Shown: positions 26,596-35,436 of the stretch, in pieces
Layout: each line of letters opens with the position of its first letter
How positions within the stretch are numbered: the stretch's first letter is position 1
Assembly: GCF_001044235.1 (NCBI RefSeq)
Contig: NZ_JYNL01000069.1
Coordinates: 704,780-768,779, forward strand
Origin: Mycolicibacterium chlorophenolicum
GTDB lineage: Bacteria; Actinomycetota; Actinomycetes; Mycobacteriales; Mycobacteriaceae
Direction: 5' to 3'
Length of the DNA: 64,000 nt
Made by a program: the position numbers and the translations under genes
The notes under the pieces: model-generated
What the model was told of the DNA's origin: nothing
Seen by the model: only the letters and a program-made list of their open reading frames with translations
Databases searched by the model: none

Positions 26596-27806
26596 CAGAT
26601 GGCCCCGCCGCGCCAGCGCATGATCTTGTCCGACGTCGCCACGTCGGCGGGAAGCACGATCTGGGACACTCCGGCCTGCCACTGACCGACCAGGAAGTCG
26701 CCCTTCGGACTGCCGTCGGAGTTCCAGCTCAAGGTGCCGAGCAGCGTGTCGACGCTGTTGTTGTGCAACCAGTCCGCCAGGGCGGACTGGTCGTCGATCG
26801 AGCCGACTCCGTTGACCGCCGCGGCCAGCACCTGGCCGGCGGCGAAGCCATCGGCCGCGTCCTCGGGCGGGCTCTGGCCGAACTTCTCCTGAAATCGTTT
26901 GACGAACTCGGCGTTCTGCTTGGTGTCCGACAGCGGGCTGTAGCTCGACGAGAAGAACACGCCCTCGGCGTTGTCCGGGCCTACCGCGTCGAGGTACTGC
27001 TGCCCGTAGGTGGGCGAGCTGCTCTGGTACAGGATCGCAGGCTGATAGTTGGCCCGGTTCATCGAGCGAATCATGTTGACGCCGTCTTCGAATTGCGCTC
27101 CCTGGACCACGATCTCGGCCCCCGCGTCCCGCATGGCATTGACCACCGAGTCGAAATTCTTGGTGGTGGCCGGGTACTGGTCCTTGTAGACCGTCCGGAT
27201 GCCGGCGGCCGACAGGATCTTCTCCGCGCCCTCGACCACGGGGCCGGCGAACGGGTCATCCAGCGTGGGGTAGGCCGCGGTCTTGGGCCGCTGCTCAGGA
27301 GGAAGCTGGGCGATCCAGTTGGCGAACACCTTGGCCTGGTCGGTGGCCACCGCCTGCTGCGAGAAGAAGATGTAGGAGAAGCCGCGGTTGAACATGTCCG
27401 GAGACCCGCACGACGGGCAGACGAAGAGCATCTTGTTCTTCTCGGCGATGGCCGACGCCGGGATGTTCAGCAGCGACGACTGGCTACCCAGAACGAGATT
27501 CACCTTGTCCTGAGCAATCAGGTTGTTGTAATTGCTGACTGCCGTTTCCTGTTGGGTCGCGTCGTCTTTCACGACGATCTCGACCTTCTTCCCCAAGAGG
27601 CCGCCGGCCTCGTTGGTCATCTCGACCCATGTCTCGTAGCCGTGCTGGGTGTCGAGGCCGCCCTGGCTGAACTCGCCCGTCAGCGGGAGGGAAGCCCCGA
27701 TCCGGATGGTGTCATCGTCCGAACCGCTGTCCGCGGAACAGCCGGCGACAGTCAGCGCGACCGCAGCCGCCGCCGCGACCGCGCGAAAAGCAGTGGTGAT
27801 TCGCAT
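26595..27806 (-). CDS. Liv-type substrate-binding lipoprotein
   Basis: 403 aa. Signal peptide with lipobox TVAGC (Cys about 23), then a Leu/Ile/Val-binding-protein-like periplasmic fold (TIRIGASLPLTGEFSQGG, VNLVLGSQSSLLNIPAS, GFSYIFFSQQAVATDQ). Lipid-anchored outside the membrane; captures the ligand for LivHMGF. ATG at 27806 has GAGAGG upstream; a TTG two codons earlier is possible. First gene of a seven-function operon running to 20855, under a LacI-type palindrome 60 bp upstream. Confidence 0.92.
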   Translation of the reverse strand: MRITTAFRAVAAAAAVALTVAGCSADSGSDDDTIRIGASLPLTGEFSQGGLDTQHGYETWVEMTNEAGGLLGKKVEIVVKDDATQQETAVSNYNNLIAQDKVNLVLGSQSSLLNIPASAIAEKNKMLFVCPSCGSPDMFNRGFSYIFFSQQAVATDQAKVFANWIAQLPPEQRPKTAAYPTLDDPFAGPVVEGAEKILSAAGIRTVYKDQYPATTKNFDSVVNAMRDAGAEIVVQGAQFEDGVNMIRSMNRANYQPAILYQSSSPTYGQQYLDAVGPDNAEGVFFSSSYSPLSDTKQNAEFVKRFQEKFGQSPPEDAADGFAAGQVLAAAVNGVGSIDDQSALADWLHNNSVDTLLGTLSWNSDGSPKGDFLVGQWQAGVSQIVLPADVATSDKIMRWRGGAI

Positions 27807-27865
27807 GTCCAACCTCTCTGTCAGACCGATTGCCCCAAGCGGACCGCTGTGTTGCGTAGCTCATA

Positions 27866-27879
27866 TGCAATCGATTGCA
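27866..27879. promoter_or_regulatory. LacI-type operator upstream of liv operon
   Basis: TGCAATCGATTGCA, a 14-bp perfect palindrome with the central CG typical of LacI-family operators, 60 bp upstream of the binding-protein ATG. The same core recurs before the divergent aldehyde dehydrogenase gene. Confidence 0.85.
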
Positions 27880-28008
27880 GTGAATCGTCACACAGACGAC
27901 GAGGGGGTGTCAACACCTCTGGTTCGCAGAACCGTGCTGCTCCAAGGGTGATTTCGCGCGTCGATCCGAAGAGCTGTTCACGGGGTGTCGAAACGTCTAT
28001 AGTCAGCC

Positions 28009-28020
28009 GCAATCGATTGC
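28009..28020. promoter_or_regulatory. LacI-type operator upstream of aldehyde dehydrogenase
   Basis: GCAATCGATTGC, a 12-bp perfect palindrome identical to the core of the site at 27866, 36 bp upstream of the aldehyde dehydrogenase ATG. The two sites are about 142 bp apart and flank the divergent promoter region, allowing looped repression. Confidence 0.85.
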
Positions 28021-28055
28021 AGCTACCGTGCTCCACCGAATCCCGGAGTGTGCAG

Positions 28056-29567
28056 ATGACCACCACCTACGCCCACGTCGACGATCCGGGTGCGCTGCCG
28101 CGCGCCCGATGGGGAGCGTTCATCGATGGCGAATTCGTCGCGGTCGGCGACGACGCGACGTTCGAGGTGATCGAGCCGTCGACGGGCAGGCCCCTGGCCA
28201 GCGTGGTGAGCGGCGATGCGGATCTGGTGGACCGGGCCGTCAGGTCCGCCCGCGCAGCACTGCCCGTCTGGCGGGCGCTGACGGGACGCCAACGGGGTAG
28301 CTATCTCCGCCAGGTGGCCGACCGCATCCGCGCTCACGCCGACGAACTGGCCGAACTGGTGTCCCGGGAGAACGGCAAACCCCGACGGGACGCGCTCGCC
28401 AACGATGTGAGCTTCAGCTCGAACTGTTTCGACTACTTCGCCGGTCTGGGCGACAGCCTCCCCGGAGAGATCATCGACCAGGGCCCGATCGAGACCCGGG
28501 TGGTCTACGAGCCTTACGGGGTCGTCGCAGCGATACTGCCGTTCAACTGGCCGCCCATCCACTTCGCCAAGAAGGGTGCCCCGGCGTTGATCACCGGCAA
28601 CACCGTGGTGATCAAGCCCGGCGAGCAAGCACCCCTGACAGTGCTGCGTCTGGTCGAGATCGCCAACGAGGTCCTGCCGCCGGGGGTGCTCAACGCCGTT
28701 CCGGGCCTGGCCGCCGGCGCAGCTCTTGCCGGGCACCCTCTGGTCGAGCGAATCAGCTTCACCGGAGCGACGGCCACCGGCCGCCGCGTGCTGGAGACTG
28801 CGGCCCAGAACCTGACCTACGCCACCATGGAACTGGGCGGCAAGAACGCGCTGATCGTCTTTCCCGACGCGGATCTGGATGTGGCCGTTGAGGTCTCGAT
28901 CGAGGGCATGTTCTACAACCAGGGCGAGGCGTGCACGTCGACCGCTCGCATCCTCGTCCACGACGACGTGTACGACGAGTTCCTCGAGCGATTCACCGCT
29001 GCCGCGACCGCTCTGGTGGTCGGCGACGGCCTCGATCCGCGCACCGACATCGGTCCCCTGGTGGACGCCGTGCAACGCGACCGTGTGTTGGCCTACCTGC
29101 GGACAGCACTCGAGGAGGGTGCCCGCCTGGTCGGACAGGGCGACGTGCCGACCGATCCACGCCTCGCCAACGGCTTTTGGGTACCGCCGACCGTGCTGGC
29201 CGATGTGACACCGGATTCCACGGTGGGCCAGGAAGAGATCTTCGGGCCCATCGCGCTGATCATGCGCTACTCGACCCTCGACGAGGCCGTCGACATCGCC
29301 AACGGGACCAGCTACGGGCTGACCGCCGCGATGATCACCCGCGACGAGGCAGCGGCCTGGCACACCGCCCAACGACTCGACGCAGGCATGATCTTCGTGA
29401 ACAACTACATGCGGCGCTCGTTCCTCGGATCGCCGTTCGGCGGGATGAAGGGCAGCGGGTTCGGCCGCGAGAACGCCGCGGAGACCCTGCACGAGTTCGT
29501 GCGGTCCAAGGCGGTTCGATTCCGGTCGGGCCGCGGCGAGGTTCCGGTGTGGCCGCCGCGCACCTGA
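28056..29567 (+). CDS. Aldehyde dehydrogenase family protein
   Basis: 503 aa. AAILPFNWPPIHFAKKGAPAL, FTGATATGRRVLE, catalytic Glu in MELGGKNALIV, catalytic Cys in NQGEACTSTARI, and PFGGMKGSGFGRENA at the end. NAD(P)+-dependent aldehyde oxidation. Its N-terminal sequence GAFIDGEFVAVGDDATFEV is standard. Start ATG 28056 is preceded by GGAG. First gene of a two-gene operon with the MFS transporter, divergent from the liv operon and sharing its LacI sites. Confidence 0.92.
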   Translation: MTTTYAHVDDPGALPRARWGAFIDGEFVAVGDDATFEVIEPSTGRPLASVVSGDADLVDRAVRSARAALPVWRALTGRQRGSYLRQVADRIRAHADELAELVSRENGKPRRDALANDVSFSSNCFDYFAGLGDSLPGEIIDQGPIETRVVYEPYGVVAAILPFNWPPIHFAKKGAPALITGNTVVIKPGEQAPLTVLRLVEIANEVLPPGVLNAVPGLAAGAALAGHPLVERISFTGATATGRRVLETAAQNLTYATMELGGKNALIVFPDADLDVAVEVSIEGMFYNQGEACTSTARILVHDDVYDEFLERFTAAATALVVGDGLDPRTDIGPLVDAVQRDRVLAYLRTALEEGARLVGQGDVPTDPRLANGFWVPPTVLADVTPDSTVGQEEIFGPIALIMRYSTLDEAVDIANGTSYGLTAAMITRDEAAAWHTAQRLDAGMIFVNNYMRRSFLGSPFGGMKGSGFGRENAAETLHEFVRSKAVRFRSGRGEVPVWPPRT

Positions 29568-29577
29568 TCCGCCACTG

Positions 29578-30705
29578 ATGATCCTGATCATCGCCGCATT
29601 CGTCTCGATGATCGACCGCTCGGTGATGCCGCCACTGGTCCCCGTGATCGCCGAGGACCTGGGTGCCGCCGTCGATTCGGTCGGCCATTCCCTCACGGTG
29701 TATGCCGTCTCCTACGCCGCCTTCCAATTGTTCTGGGCCACTTTGGCCGCTCGCTACGGGCGGGTGCGGGTACTCGTCGCGTCGACCGCGCTGGGCGGCG
29801 TGGCCAACGTCGGCACCGCGCTGTCCTGTGACGCCCTGTCCTACGGCGTCACCCGCGCGATCGCGGGTGCGGCGTTCTCCGCCACCATCACGACCGTGCT
29901 GATCTACTACGGAGACACGTTGCCCATTCGCCGGCGGGCTGTGGCCACCGCCAACCTGGCTGCGGCGATCTCACTCGGCCTGGCGGCGGGCACCGTGGGC
30001 GCCGGCGCTATCGCCCAATGGTGGGGTTGGCGCGGGGTTTACGTCTGCGTCGCGGTGTTCTCGCTGGCGCTGACGGCAGGGTTGGTGCGCCTGGCGGAAT
30101 CAGTCGGCGACGTCAGGGAACCACTGATTCCGTCCCTGCGCCGACTGGCAGCCAACCCCTGGGCGGTCGGCATCCTGGCGTTCACGCTCATCGAGGGCGC
30201 GCTGCTGATCGGGGTGTTCAACTATCTCGCCGTGGCCCTTCAGGTCAGCGGGGAAAGTGTGCTGACCGCCGGGCTGGCCACCGCCGCATTCGGCGCGTCC
30301 GTGGTGGTGGTCAGCCAATTGATGAAGCTGATTCTCGGGCGTTGGCCGGCCTGGGTGTTGATGCTGCAGGCGGGTGTCGCCATCGTCTGCGCCTACGCCG
30401 TTGTCGCCCTGGGTGTCTCGTCGGGCGCCGTGGTCACCGCGGCGATCCTGCTCGGACTGGCCTGGGCGATGGGACACACCACGATGCAGACGTGGATGAC
30501 CGATGCGGCAGCGGACAGCAGGCCGATCGGCATGTCGTTCTTCTCGATCGCGCTGTTCACCGGCGCGTCCATCGGTGCGGCGTTCGGCAACGCCGCCGCC
30601 GGGGCTCAACACTTCGGGACGCTGTTCGGCATCACCACCGCGGTGGCGCTGATCTATGCGATCACCTCCACCATGGCACGCGCCAGATACGTTGTCCGCG
30701 AATAG
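29578..30705 (+). CDS. MFS transporter
   Basis: 375 aa, roughly twelve hydrophobic segments. SMIDRSVMPPLVPVIAEDLG at the N-terminus and WATLAARYGRVRVLVAS match the first-helix and loop 2-3 patterns of the major facilitator superfamily. The first helix begins at residue 2, so the N-terminus is short; no better in-frame start is seen upstream. Ten bp after the aldehyde dehydrogenase. Probably imports or exports a related metabolite. Confidence 0.87.
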   Translation: MILIIAAFVSMIDRSVMPPLVPVIAEDLGAAVDSVGHSLTVYAVSYAAFQLFWATLAARYGRVRVLVASTALGGVANVGTALSCDALSYGVTRAIAGAAFSATITTVLIYYGDTLPIRRRAVATANLAAAISLGLAAGTVGAGAIAQWWGWRGVYVCVAVFSLALTAGLVRLAESVGDVREPLIPSLRRLAANPWAVGILAFTLIEGALLIGVFNYLAVALQVSGESVLTAGLATAAFGASVVVVSQLMKLILGRWPAWVLMLQAGVAIVCAYAVVALGVSSGAVVTAAILLGLAWAMGHTTMQTWMTDAAADSRPIGMSFFSIALFTGASIGAAFGNAAAGAQHFGTLFGITTAVALIYAITSTMARARYVVRE

Positions 30706-30717
30706 GATTCGACGGTC

Positions 30718-31611
30718 TCAGCGCAGAGCGGCCGGCCGTACCAGGTCCTCCAGCCGATCGATCACTCCCTCGAGTTGCGGGGCGGGCAGATAGGTGCGGC
30801 GCAGCTGCACCAGTGTGCTCACGGCCGCCATTTCGACACTGCCGTCGTCGATCACTCCACGCGCCGGGTCGCGCAACACCGCCACGTGCTCCACGGCGTC
30901 CTTCGGCGACAGCCCGAGCAGCCGGGCCGCCGCCTCGGCGGCGTTCCCGTCACCGGCGCGGATCACTCGTGCGGTGTCGGCGAGTGCGGCGACGAAGCGA
31001 TCCACCGCATCGGCGGCGGGTGCCTCCCGGATCCGGGCGACAACGGTGCCGAGATAGGGCCCCAGGCGGGTGACGTCGGCCAGCGGAAGACAACCTCGGG
31101 CCCGTGCCGTCAGCTCGTTGCCCGCGTTGAGCACCGTGACGTCGCAGCCACCCTCCGTGAGCGCCGCCGCACGCTTCGGCGTCGATCCGAGCGCGGTGAC
31201 CCTGAGCTCCTCTCGGCGCAGTCCGAGTTCGTCGAGCAGGCCGTAAGCCACGAAGGCGAAACCCGAGTTGGGCACATCGACGCCCAGCACACCCCCGGCC
31301 AGCTCCCGAACGTCTGTGACACCCGGGCGCGCACACAGACACAGACCGAGCCCGCGGTCCACGCCCGCGACGATCTCGACATCGAGTAACTCTCCCAGGG
31401 GATTTCCCGGCAGAAATCGGTAGGCGAGCGCGTTGTCGGGGCTGGTGAACACCGCGTCGTAGGCACCGGACCGCAGCGACTCGAACTGCGCCGGCGAGGA
31501 CGGCACCGGCGTTTCGTGCACCGTCAGGCCGGCGTCGGCGAGGCGTCCGGTGGAACGCGCGACGTCCAGCAACACCGACGGGCTGAAGACTCCGATCCTC
31601 AGATGGTCCAC
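30718..31611 (-). CDS. NMT1/THI5-like solute-binding-fold protein without signal peptide
   Basis: 297 aa. Periplasmic-binding-protein type II fold resembling NMT1/THI5 and taurine-type binding proteins: RIGVFSPSVLLDVARSTGRL, YDAVFTSPDNALAYRF, GVLGVDVPNSGFAFVAYGLL. It starts at MDHLRIGVF (GTG 31611), leaving no room for a signal peptide or lipobox, so it is probably cytoplasmic and may be a ligand sensor or enzyme. It follows the LacI gene by 12 bp on the same strand and is likely co-transcribed. Confidence 0.8.
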   Translation of the reverse strand: MDHLRIGVFSPSVLLDVARSTGRLADAGLTVHETPVPSSPAQFESLRSGAYDAVFTSPDNALAYRFLPGNPLGELLDVEIVAGVDRGLGLCLCARPGVTDVRELAGGVLGVDVPNSGFAFVAYGLLDELGLRREELRVTALGSTPKRAAALTEGGCDVTVLNAGNELTARARGCLPLADVTRLGPYLGTVVARIREAPAADAVDRFVAALADTARVIRAGDGNAAEAAARLLGLSPKDAVEHVAVLRDPARGVIDDGSVEMAAVSTLVQLRRTYLPAPQLEGVIDRLEDLVRPAALR

Positions 31612-31623
31612 GCGGCTGCCCGA

Positions 31624-32643
31624 TCAGCTCCGCGCCGGTCCAGTGGAACCGCGCACCACGAGCGACACCGGCAGCGTCAGCGTGGCTGCGTCCTGTTCTC
31701 CCGCCTCGATGCCGCGCAGCAGCAGCCGCGCCGCCTCGGCGCCGATCTCACGCAACGGCATGTGCACCGTTGTCAACGGAGGCCAGAAGTCTTCGGCGAA
31801 CGGCATGTCGTTGAACCCCACCACCGACATCTCCTCCGGGCACCGCAGCCCCTCGGCGCGCAACCGGCGGATCAGCCCCAGTGCCACCAGGTCGTTGCCC
31901 GCGACCAGAGCGGTCGGAATCGGCCCTGCCTTCTTCAGAAGCTGGTCAGCGACATCGAAACCCGCCTCGATCGTCAGCGCCGCGGCATAGACGGTGTCGT
32001 GGCGGACACCGGCCTTCGTCGCGGCCACCTCGAAGGCTTCTGCCCGTGAGCGGGTGGTGGAGAAATTCGGCGGACCCGCGGCGTGCACGATGTGCCGGTG
32101 CCCGAGCTCGACGAGATGCGCCACGGCCAGCGCGATTCCCCCCGCGTTGTCGCCGGAGACCAACGGGTAGCCGCCGATTCCGGAACCGCGGTTGACCAGA
32201 ACCACCGGCACGTCAGCGGCCGCCGCCTCCTCGACCACCGGTTGGTCGTCGAGGCGTCCGGTCGCCAGGATGAATCCGTCGACCCGGCGCTGCAGGAGAG
32301 ACTCGAACACCGAGATCTCCACGTCGTCGTGAGAGTCGGTGTTGGCGATGAGCACCGTGTAACCCTGTGCCTGGAGAACGCGTTCGATACCGCGGATCAT
32401 CGGCGGGAAGATCGGGTTCATCAGGTCGGGGATGATCACCCCGATGGTCATCGACCGGCTGGTGCGTAGCCCGCGGGCCATCGCGTTGGGCACGTAGCCG
32501 AGCTGGCGGGCAGCCTTTTTCACCCGCTTCAGTGTTTCGGCGTTGACCTGGCCTCTGGTTTGGGCGTTGAGCGCACGAGACACCGTCGCCTTGTGCACCT
32601 CTGCAAGGCGGGCGACATCGTCGATGGTCACGCGTCGTGGCAT
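31624..32643 (-). CDS. LacI-family transcriptional regulator
   Basis: 339 aa. N-terminal HTH (TIDDVARLAEVHKATVSRAL) with the hinge helix YVPNAMARGLRTSRS, followed by a sugar-binding-like effector domain (IGVIIPDLMNPIFPPM, VDGFILATGRL, TALVAGNDLVALGL). Dimeric DNA-binding regulator, effector unknown. Palindromes with the TGCAATCGATTGCA core before the liv and aldehyde dehydrogenase operons, plus a degenerate copy before its own gene, make these the probable targets. Confidence 0.94.
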   Translation of the reverse strand: MPRRVTIDDVARLAEVHKATVSRALNAQTRGQVNAETLKRVKKAARQLGYVPNAMARGLRTSRSMTIGVIIPDLMNPIFPPMIRGIERVLQAQGYTVLIANTDSHDDVEISVFESLLQRRVDGFILATGRLDDQPVVEEAAAADVPVVLVNRGSGIGGYPLVSGDNAGGIALAVAHLVELGHRHIVHAAGPPNFSTTRSRAEAFEVAATKAGVRHDTVYAAALTIEAGFDVADQLLKKAGPIPTALVAGNDLVALGLIRRLRAEGLRCPEEMSVVGFNDMPFAEDFWPPLTTVHMPLREIGAEAARLLLRGIEAGEQDAATLTLPVSLVVRGSTGPARS

Positions 32644-32710
32644 GCTCGGCGCCTCCCACCCTTCCCCGGGCCCGGTCGCGGGCTGTGTGAATCAGGCTAC
32701 CGCCCATGGC

Positions 32711-32724
32711 TGCAATCGTTCGCA
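32711..32724. promoter_or_regulatory. Degenerate LacI operator upstream of the lacI-type gene
   Basis: TGCAATCGTTCGCA matches TGCAATCGATTGCA at 12 of 14 positions; it lies 68 bp upstream of the regulator ATG and 48 bp upstream of divergent dapC. Likely an autoregulatory site of lower affinity. Confidence 0.55.
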
Positions 32725-32771
32725 GGGATGGCCTCACAGGCAGCCCGCGTCGCGGCAACTAGCCTCGAGCC

Positions 32772-33947
32772 ATGACGGTCCAGCGCCTGCAGCCCTACGC
32801 GGTGACGATCTTCGCGGAGATGTCCGCCCGCGCGGCGCGGCTCGGCGCGGTCAACCTCGGTCAGGGCTTCCCCGACGAAGACGGGCCGCCCGCGATGCTC
32901 AAGACCGCCGAGAACGCCATCGCCGAGGGCGTGAACCAGTACCCGCCCGGCCTGGGCACCGAGCCCCTGCGGCAGGCGATCGCCGCTCAGCGCCGACGCC
33001 GCTACGGCACCAGCTACGACCCCGACACGGAGGTGCTGGTGACGGTCGGCGCAACTGAGGCGATCGCGGCATCGGTGCTCGGCCTCGTCGAACCGGGCTC
33101 GGAGGTACTGCTGATCGAGCCGTTCTACGACTCGTACTCCCCTGTCATCGCCATGGCCGGCTGCCACCGCCGCGCCGTGCCGATGCGCCGGGACGGCCGG
33201 CGGTTCGCCATCGACGTCGAGGCGCTCAGGGCCGCTGTGACACCGAAAACCAAAGCGCTGATCGTCAATTCGCCGCACAACCCGACAGGCACGGTCGCCA
33301 CCGACGCCGAGTTGCGCGGGCTGGCCGAGCTCGCCGTCGCGGCCAACCTGCTCGTGATCACCGACGAGGTCTACGAGCACCTCACCTTCGACGGCCATCG
33401 CCACATGCCGCTGGCGAACTATCCCGGCATGGCCGAGCGCACCATCACGATCTCGAGCGCGGGCAAGATGTTCAACGTCACCGGCTGGAAGATCGGGTGG
33501 GCCTGCGGCCCAAGCGATCTCATCGCCGGGGTCCGCGCCGCCAAACAGTATCTGAGCTACGTCGGCGGCGCGCCCTTCCAGCCCGCGGTGGCTCAGGCGC
33601 TGGACAGCGAGGACGAATGGGTGGACGCGCTGTGCGCGTCGTTCCAGACCCGACGGGACCGTCTCGGTGCCGCGCTGACCGACATCGGCTTCGACGTGTA
33701 CGACAGCGTCGGCACCTACTTCCTGTGCGCCGATCCCCGCCCCCTGGGCTACGACGACAGTCGGACGTTCTGTTCGGAGTTGATCGAACAGGTCGGGGTG
33801 GCCGCCATCCCGATGTCGGCGTTCTGCGATCCCGGCGCATCGCACGCCGGTGACTGGAATCATCTGGTGCGCTTCGCTTTCTGCAAGCGTGAGCAGACGC
33901 TCGACGAAGCGATCCGGAGACTGCGGGCGCTACAGCGACGCGGTTAG
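32772..33947 (+). CDS. dapC: DapC-like PLP-dependent aminotransferase
   Basis: 391 aa class I/II aminotransferase. NLGQGFPDEDGPPAM, NQYPPGLGTEPLRQAI, NSPHNPTGTV, DEVYEHLTFDG and the PLP-Lys in SSAGKMFNVTGWKIGW. Closely resembles M. tuberculosis Rv0858c (DapC, N-succinyldiaminopimelate aminotransferase of lysine biosynthesis), the chromosomal neighbour of fadA there. Its 3' end overlaps the convergent LLM gene by 18 bp. Biochemical specificity is inferred from the ortholog. Confidence 0.88.
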   Translation: MTVQRLQPYAVTIFAEMSARAARLGAVNLGQGFPDEDGPPAMLKTAENAIAEGVNQYPPGLGTEPLRQAIAAQRRRRYGTSYDPDTEVLVTVGATEAIAASVLGLVEPGSEVLLIEPFYDSYSPVIAMAGCHRRAVPMRRDGRRFAIDVEALRAAVTPKTKALIVNSPHNPTGTVATDAELRGLAELAVAANLLVITDEVYEHLTFDGHRHMPLANYPGMAERTITISSAGKMFNVTGWKIGWACGPSDLIAGVRAAKQYLSYVGGAPFQPAVAQALDSEDEWVDALCASFQTRRDRLGAALTDIGFDVYDSVGTYFLCADPRPLGYDDSRTFCSELIEQVGVAAIPMSAFCDPGASHAGDWNHLVRFAFCKREQTLDEAIRRLRALQRRG

Positions 33948-34841
33948 CTCCCACAGCTTCTCGTCGGGCCGGTCCCGATCGAGCGGGCTGAGCACCACGT
34001 CGGTGGCACCCGCGTCCAGGTAGCGCCGCAGCGAGCGCAGCACCGTCTCCTCGTCGCCGATCGCGGCGAGCTCGGCCAGAGTGACGACGCCTTCTCGGGC
34101 GATCACCTTCTGATACGACGGGATGGTCGCGTAGAAGCCGAGCTGCTCGTTGGCCGCGGCCCGGGCGGCGTCGACATCCGACGTCACCTGCGCCGGCACG
34201 AAGGCGATGATCCGCGGTCGCCCACGCCCGGCATCGGCGGCGGCCCGCGCGATCGTCGGCTCGATGAACTCCGCGATGGTCCGGGGACCGGCCAGATACG
34301 GCAGGGTGCCGTCGGCGAGTTCGCCGGTGGCCGCCAGCGCCTTCGGGCCCATCGCCGCCACGTAGACAGGCACCGGGGTACCGCCCGCCAGCGTCGTGGG
34401 CCACGCCGGCGCGGCCGTGAACTCCTCGCCGTGGAAGTCGACGCCGCCGGTGTGGAAGATCGAGCACAGGATCGTGAGGTATTCCCGCAGCCGCGCAATG
34501 GTGTTCGGCCACGCCGTGCCGAACGCGATCCGCTCGGGTTCGTGCGCGCCGAGGCCGAGGCCGAGGCTGAAGTTGCCGTGCGCGGCGGCCTGGGCGGTCT
34601 GCGCCTGCGAGGCCAGGGTCAGCGGGTGCCGTGGATTGAACGGCACCACCGAGGTGCCCACCCCGAGCCCGGGCACCGCTGCGCCGATCAGGCCGGACAG
34701 CGAGATGGCGTCGTGGTCGAACTGCTGGGCGACCCAGACGTGGCGCGTGCCGAGCTGATGGGCGCGGCGTGCCTGGTCGACGATGTCGTCCACTGCGTTG
34801 CCCGCCTCGGGGCTCGCGAACAGCACTATTCCGGTGGTCAT
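33930..34841 (-). CDS. LLM-class F420-dependent oxidoreductase
   Basis: 303 aa luciferase-like barrel: TTGIVLFASPEAGNAVDDIV, HVWVAQQFDHDAISL, VGTSVVPFNPRHPLTLASQA, FSLGLGLGAHEPERIAFG and VPVYVAAMGPKAL. This matches mycobacterial LLM oxidoreductases predicted to use F420. ATG 34841 begins MTTGIV; five upstream residues are also open. The other LLM protein in the window (4104) is only distantly related. Confidence 0.9.
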   Translation of the reverse strand: MTTGIVLFASPEAGNAVDDIVDQARRAHQLGTRHVWVAQQFDHDAISLSGLIGAAVPGLGVGTSVVPFNPRHPLTLASQAQTAQAAAHGNFSLGLGLGAHEPERIAFGTAWPNTIARLREYLTILCSIFHTGGVDFHGEEFTAAPAWPTTLAGGTPVPVYVAAMGPKALAATGELADGTLPYLAGPRTIAEFIEPTIARAAADAGRGRPRIIAFVPAQVTSDVDAARAAANEQLGFYATIPSYQKVIAREGVVTLAELAAIGDEETVLRSLRRYLDAGATDVVLSPLDRDRPDEKLWELTASL

Positions 34842-34917
34842 ACGGCGAGCAACCACCGTGCGGGCGCGAGGATTCCGCTCCCGCCGAACAACTCACGGCG
34901 ATGTTAAGGGTTGCGGC

Positions 34918-35358
34918 TCAGTGGGAGCCGGCCATCACCCGTTGGCGCAGGTTCTCGAGGGCGACGTCGAGGACCATCCGTTTGGCCCGCTTGACGAGGA
35001 ATGCCGGGTACGGGGCGGCCAGGTCGAGGATCAGGTCGAACCGCACCCGGGTCCTGTCCTCGCCCTCCGGGGTGAGGTTGTACTCGCCGTGCTGGCAGCG
35101 CTGCCGCGACGTCTGCTGCGCGTCCCAGACCACCCAGTCGTCACCCCAGTGGTACTCGAGCAGTTCCTTGTCGCTCATGCCCATGATCTTGACGGTGGCT
35201 TTGACGTGGTGCGGCCGGCCGTCGGGATGACGGTCGAGGACCTCGGCCTCTTTGTGCAACGAGGACCACGAGGTGACCGCCTCGATGTCGGCCAACGCGT
35301 CGAGAATGGCCGCGGGCGGGGCGTCGATCACCGTCTCACTGGAAGCTCGGACCGCCAT
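34918..35358 (-). CDS. SRPBCC (START-like) family protein
   Basis: 146 aa. ETVIDAPPAAILDALADIE at the N-terminus, AEVLDRHPDGRPHHVKATVK, LLEYHWGDDWVVWDA and TRVRFDLILDL, the helix-grip polyketide-cyclase/START pattern. Resembles M. tuberculosis Rv0856/Rv0857, neighbours of dapC, and the paralogue at 39144. Probably binds a hydrophobic ligand; enzymatic role unproved. Start MAVRASSE at 35358. Confidence 0.87.
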   Translation of the reverse strand: MAVRASSETVIDAPPAAILDALADIEAVTSWSSLHKEAEVLDRHPDGRPHHVKATVKIMGMSDKELLEYHWGDDWVVWDAQQTSRQRCQHGEYNLTPEGEDRTRVRFDLILDLAAPYPAFLVKRAKRMVLDVALENLRQRVMAGSH

Positions 35359-35436
35359 GCGGCAAATCGTAGCCCCATGGCCACGCTCGCACACTCGGAA
35401 ATCCAGCTAATTCATATCTCGGTAATGATCGTGGCC

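Noticed and set aside
26763..28055. Plus-strand extension of the aldehyde dehydrogenase to 26763
   Set aside because: It crosses the binding-protein gene and both LacI operators; true start is ATG 28056.
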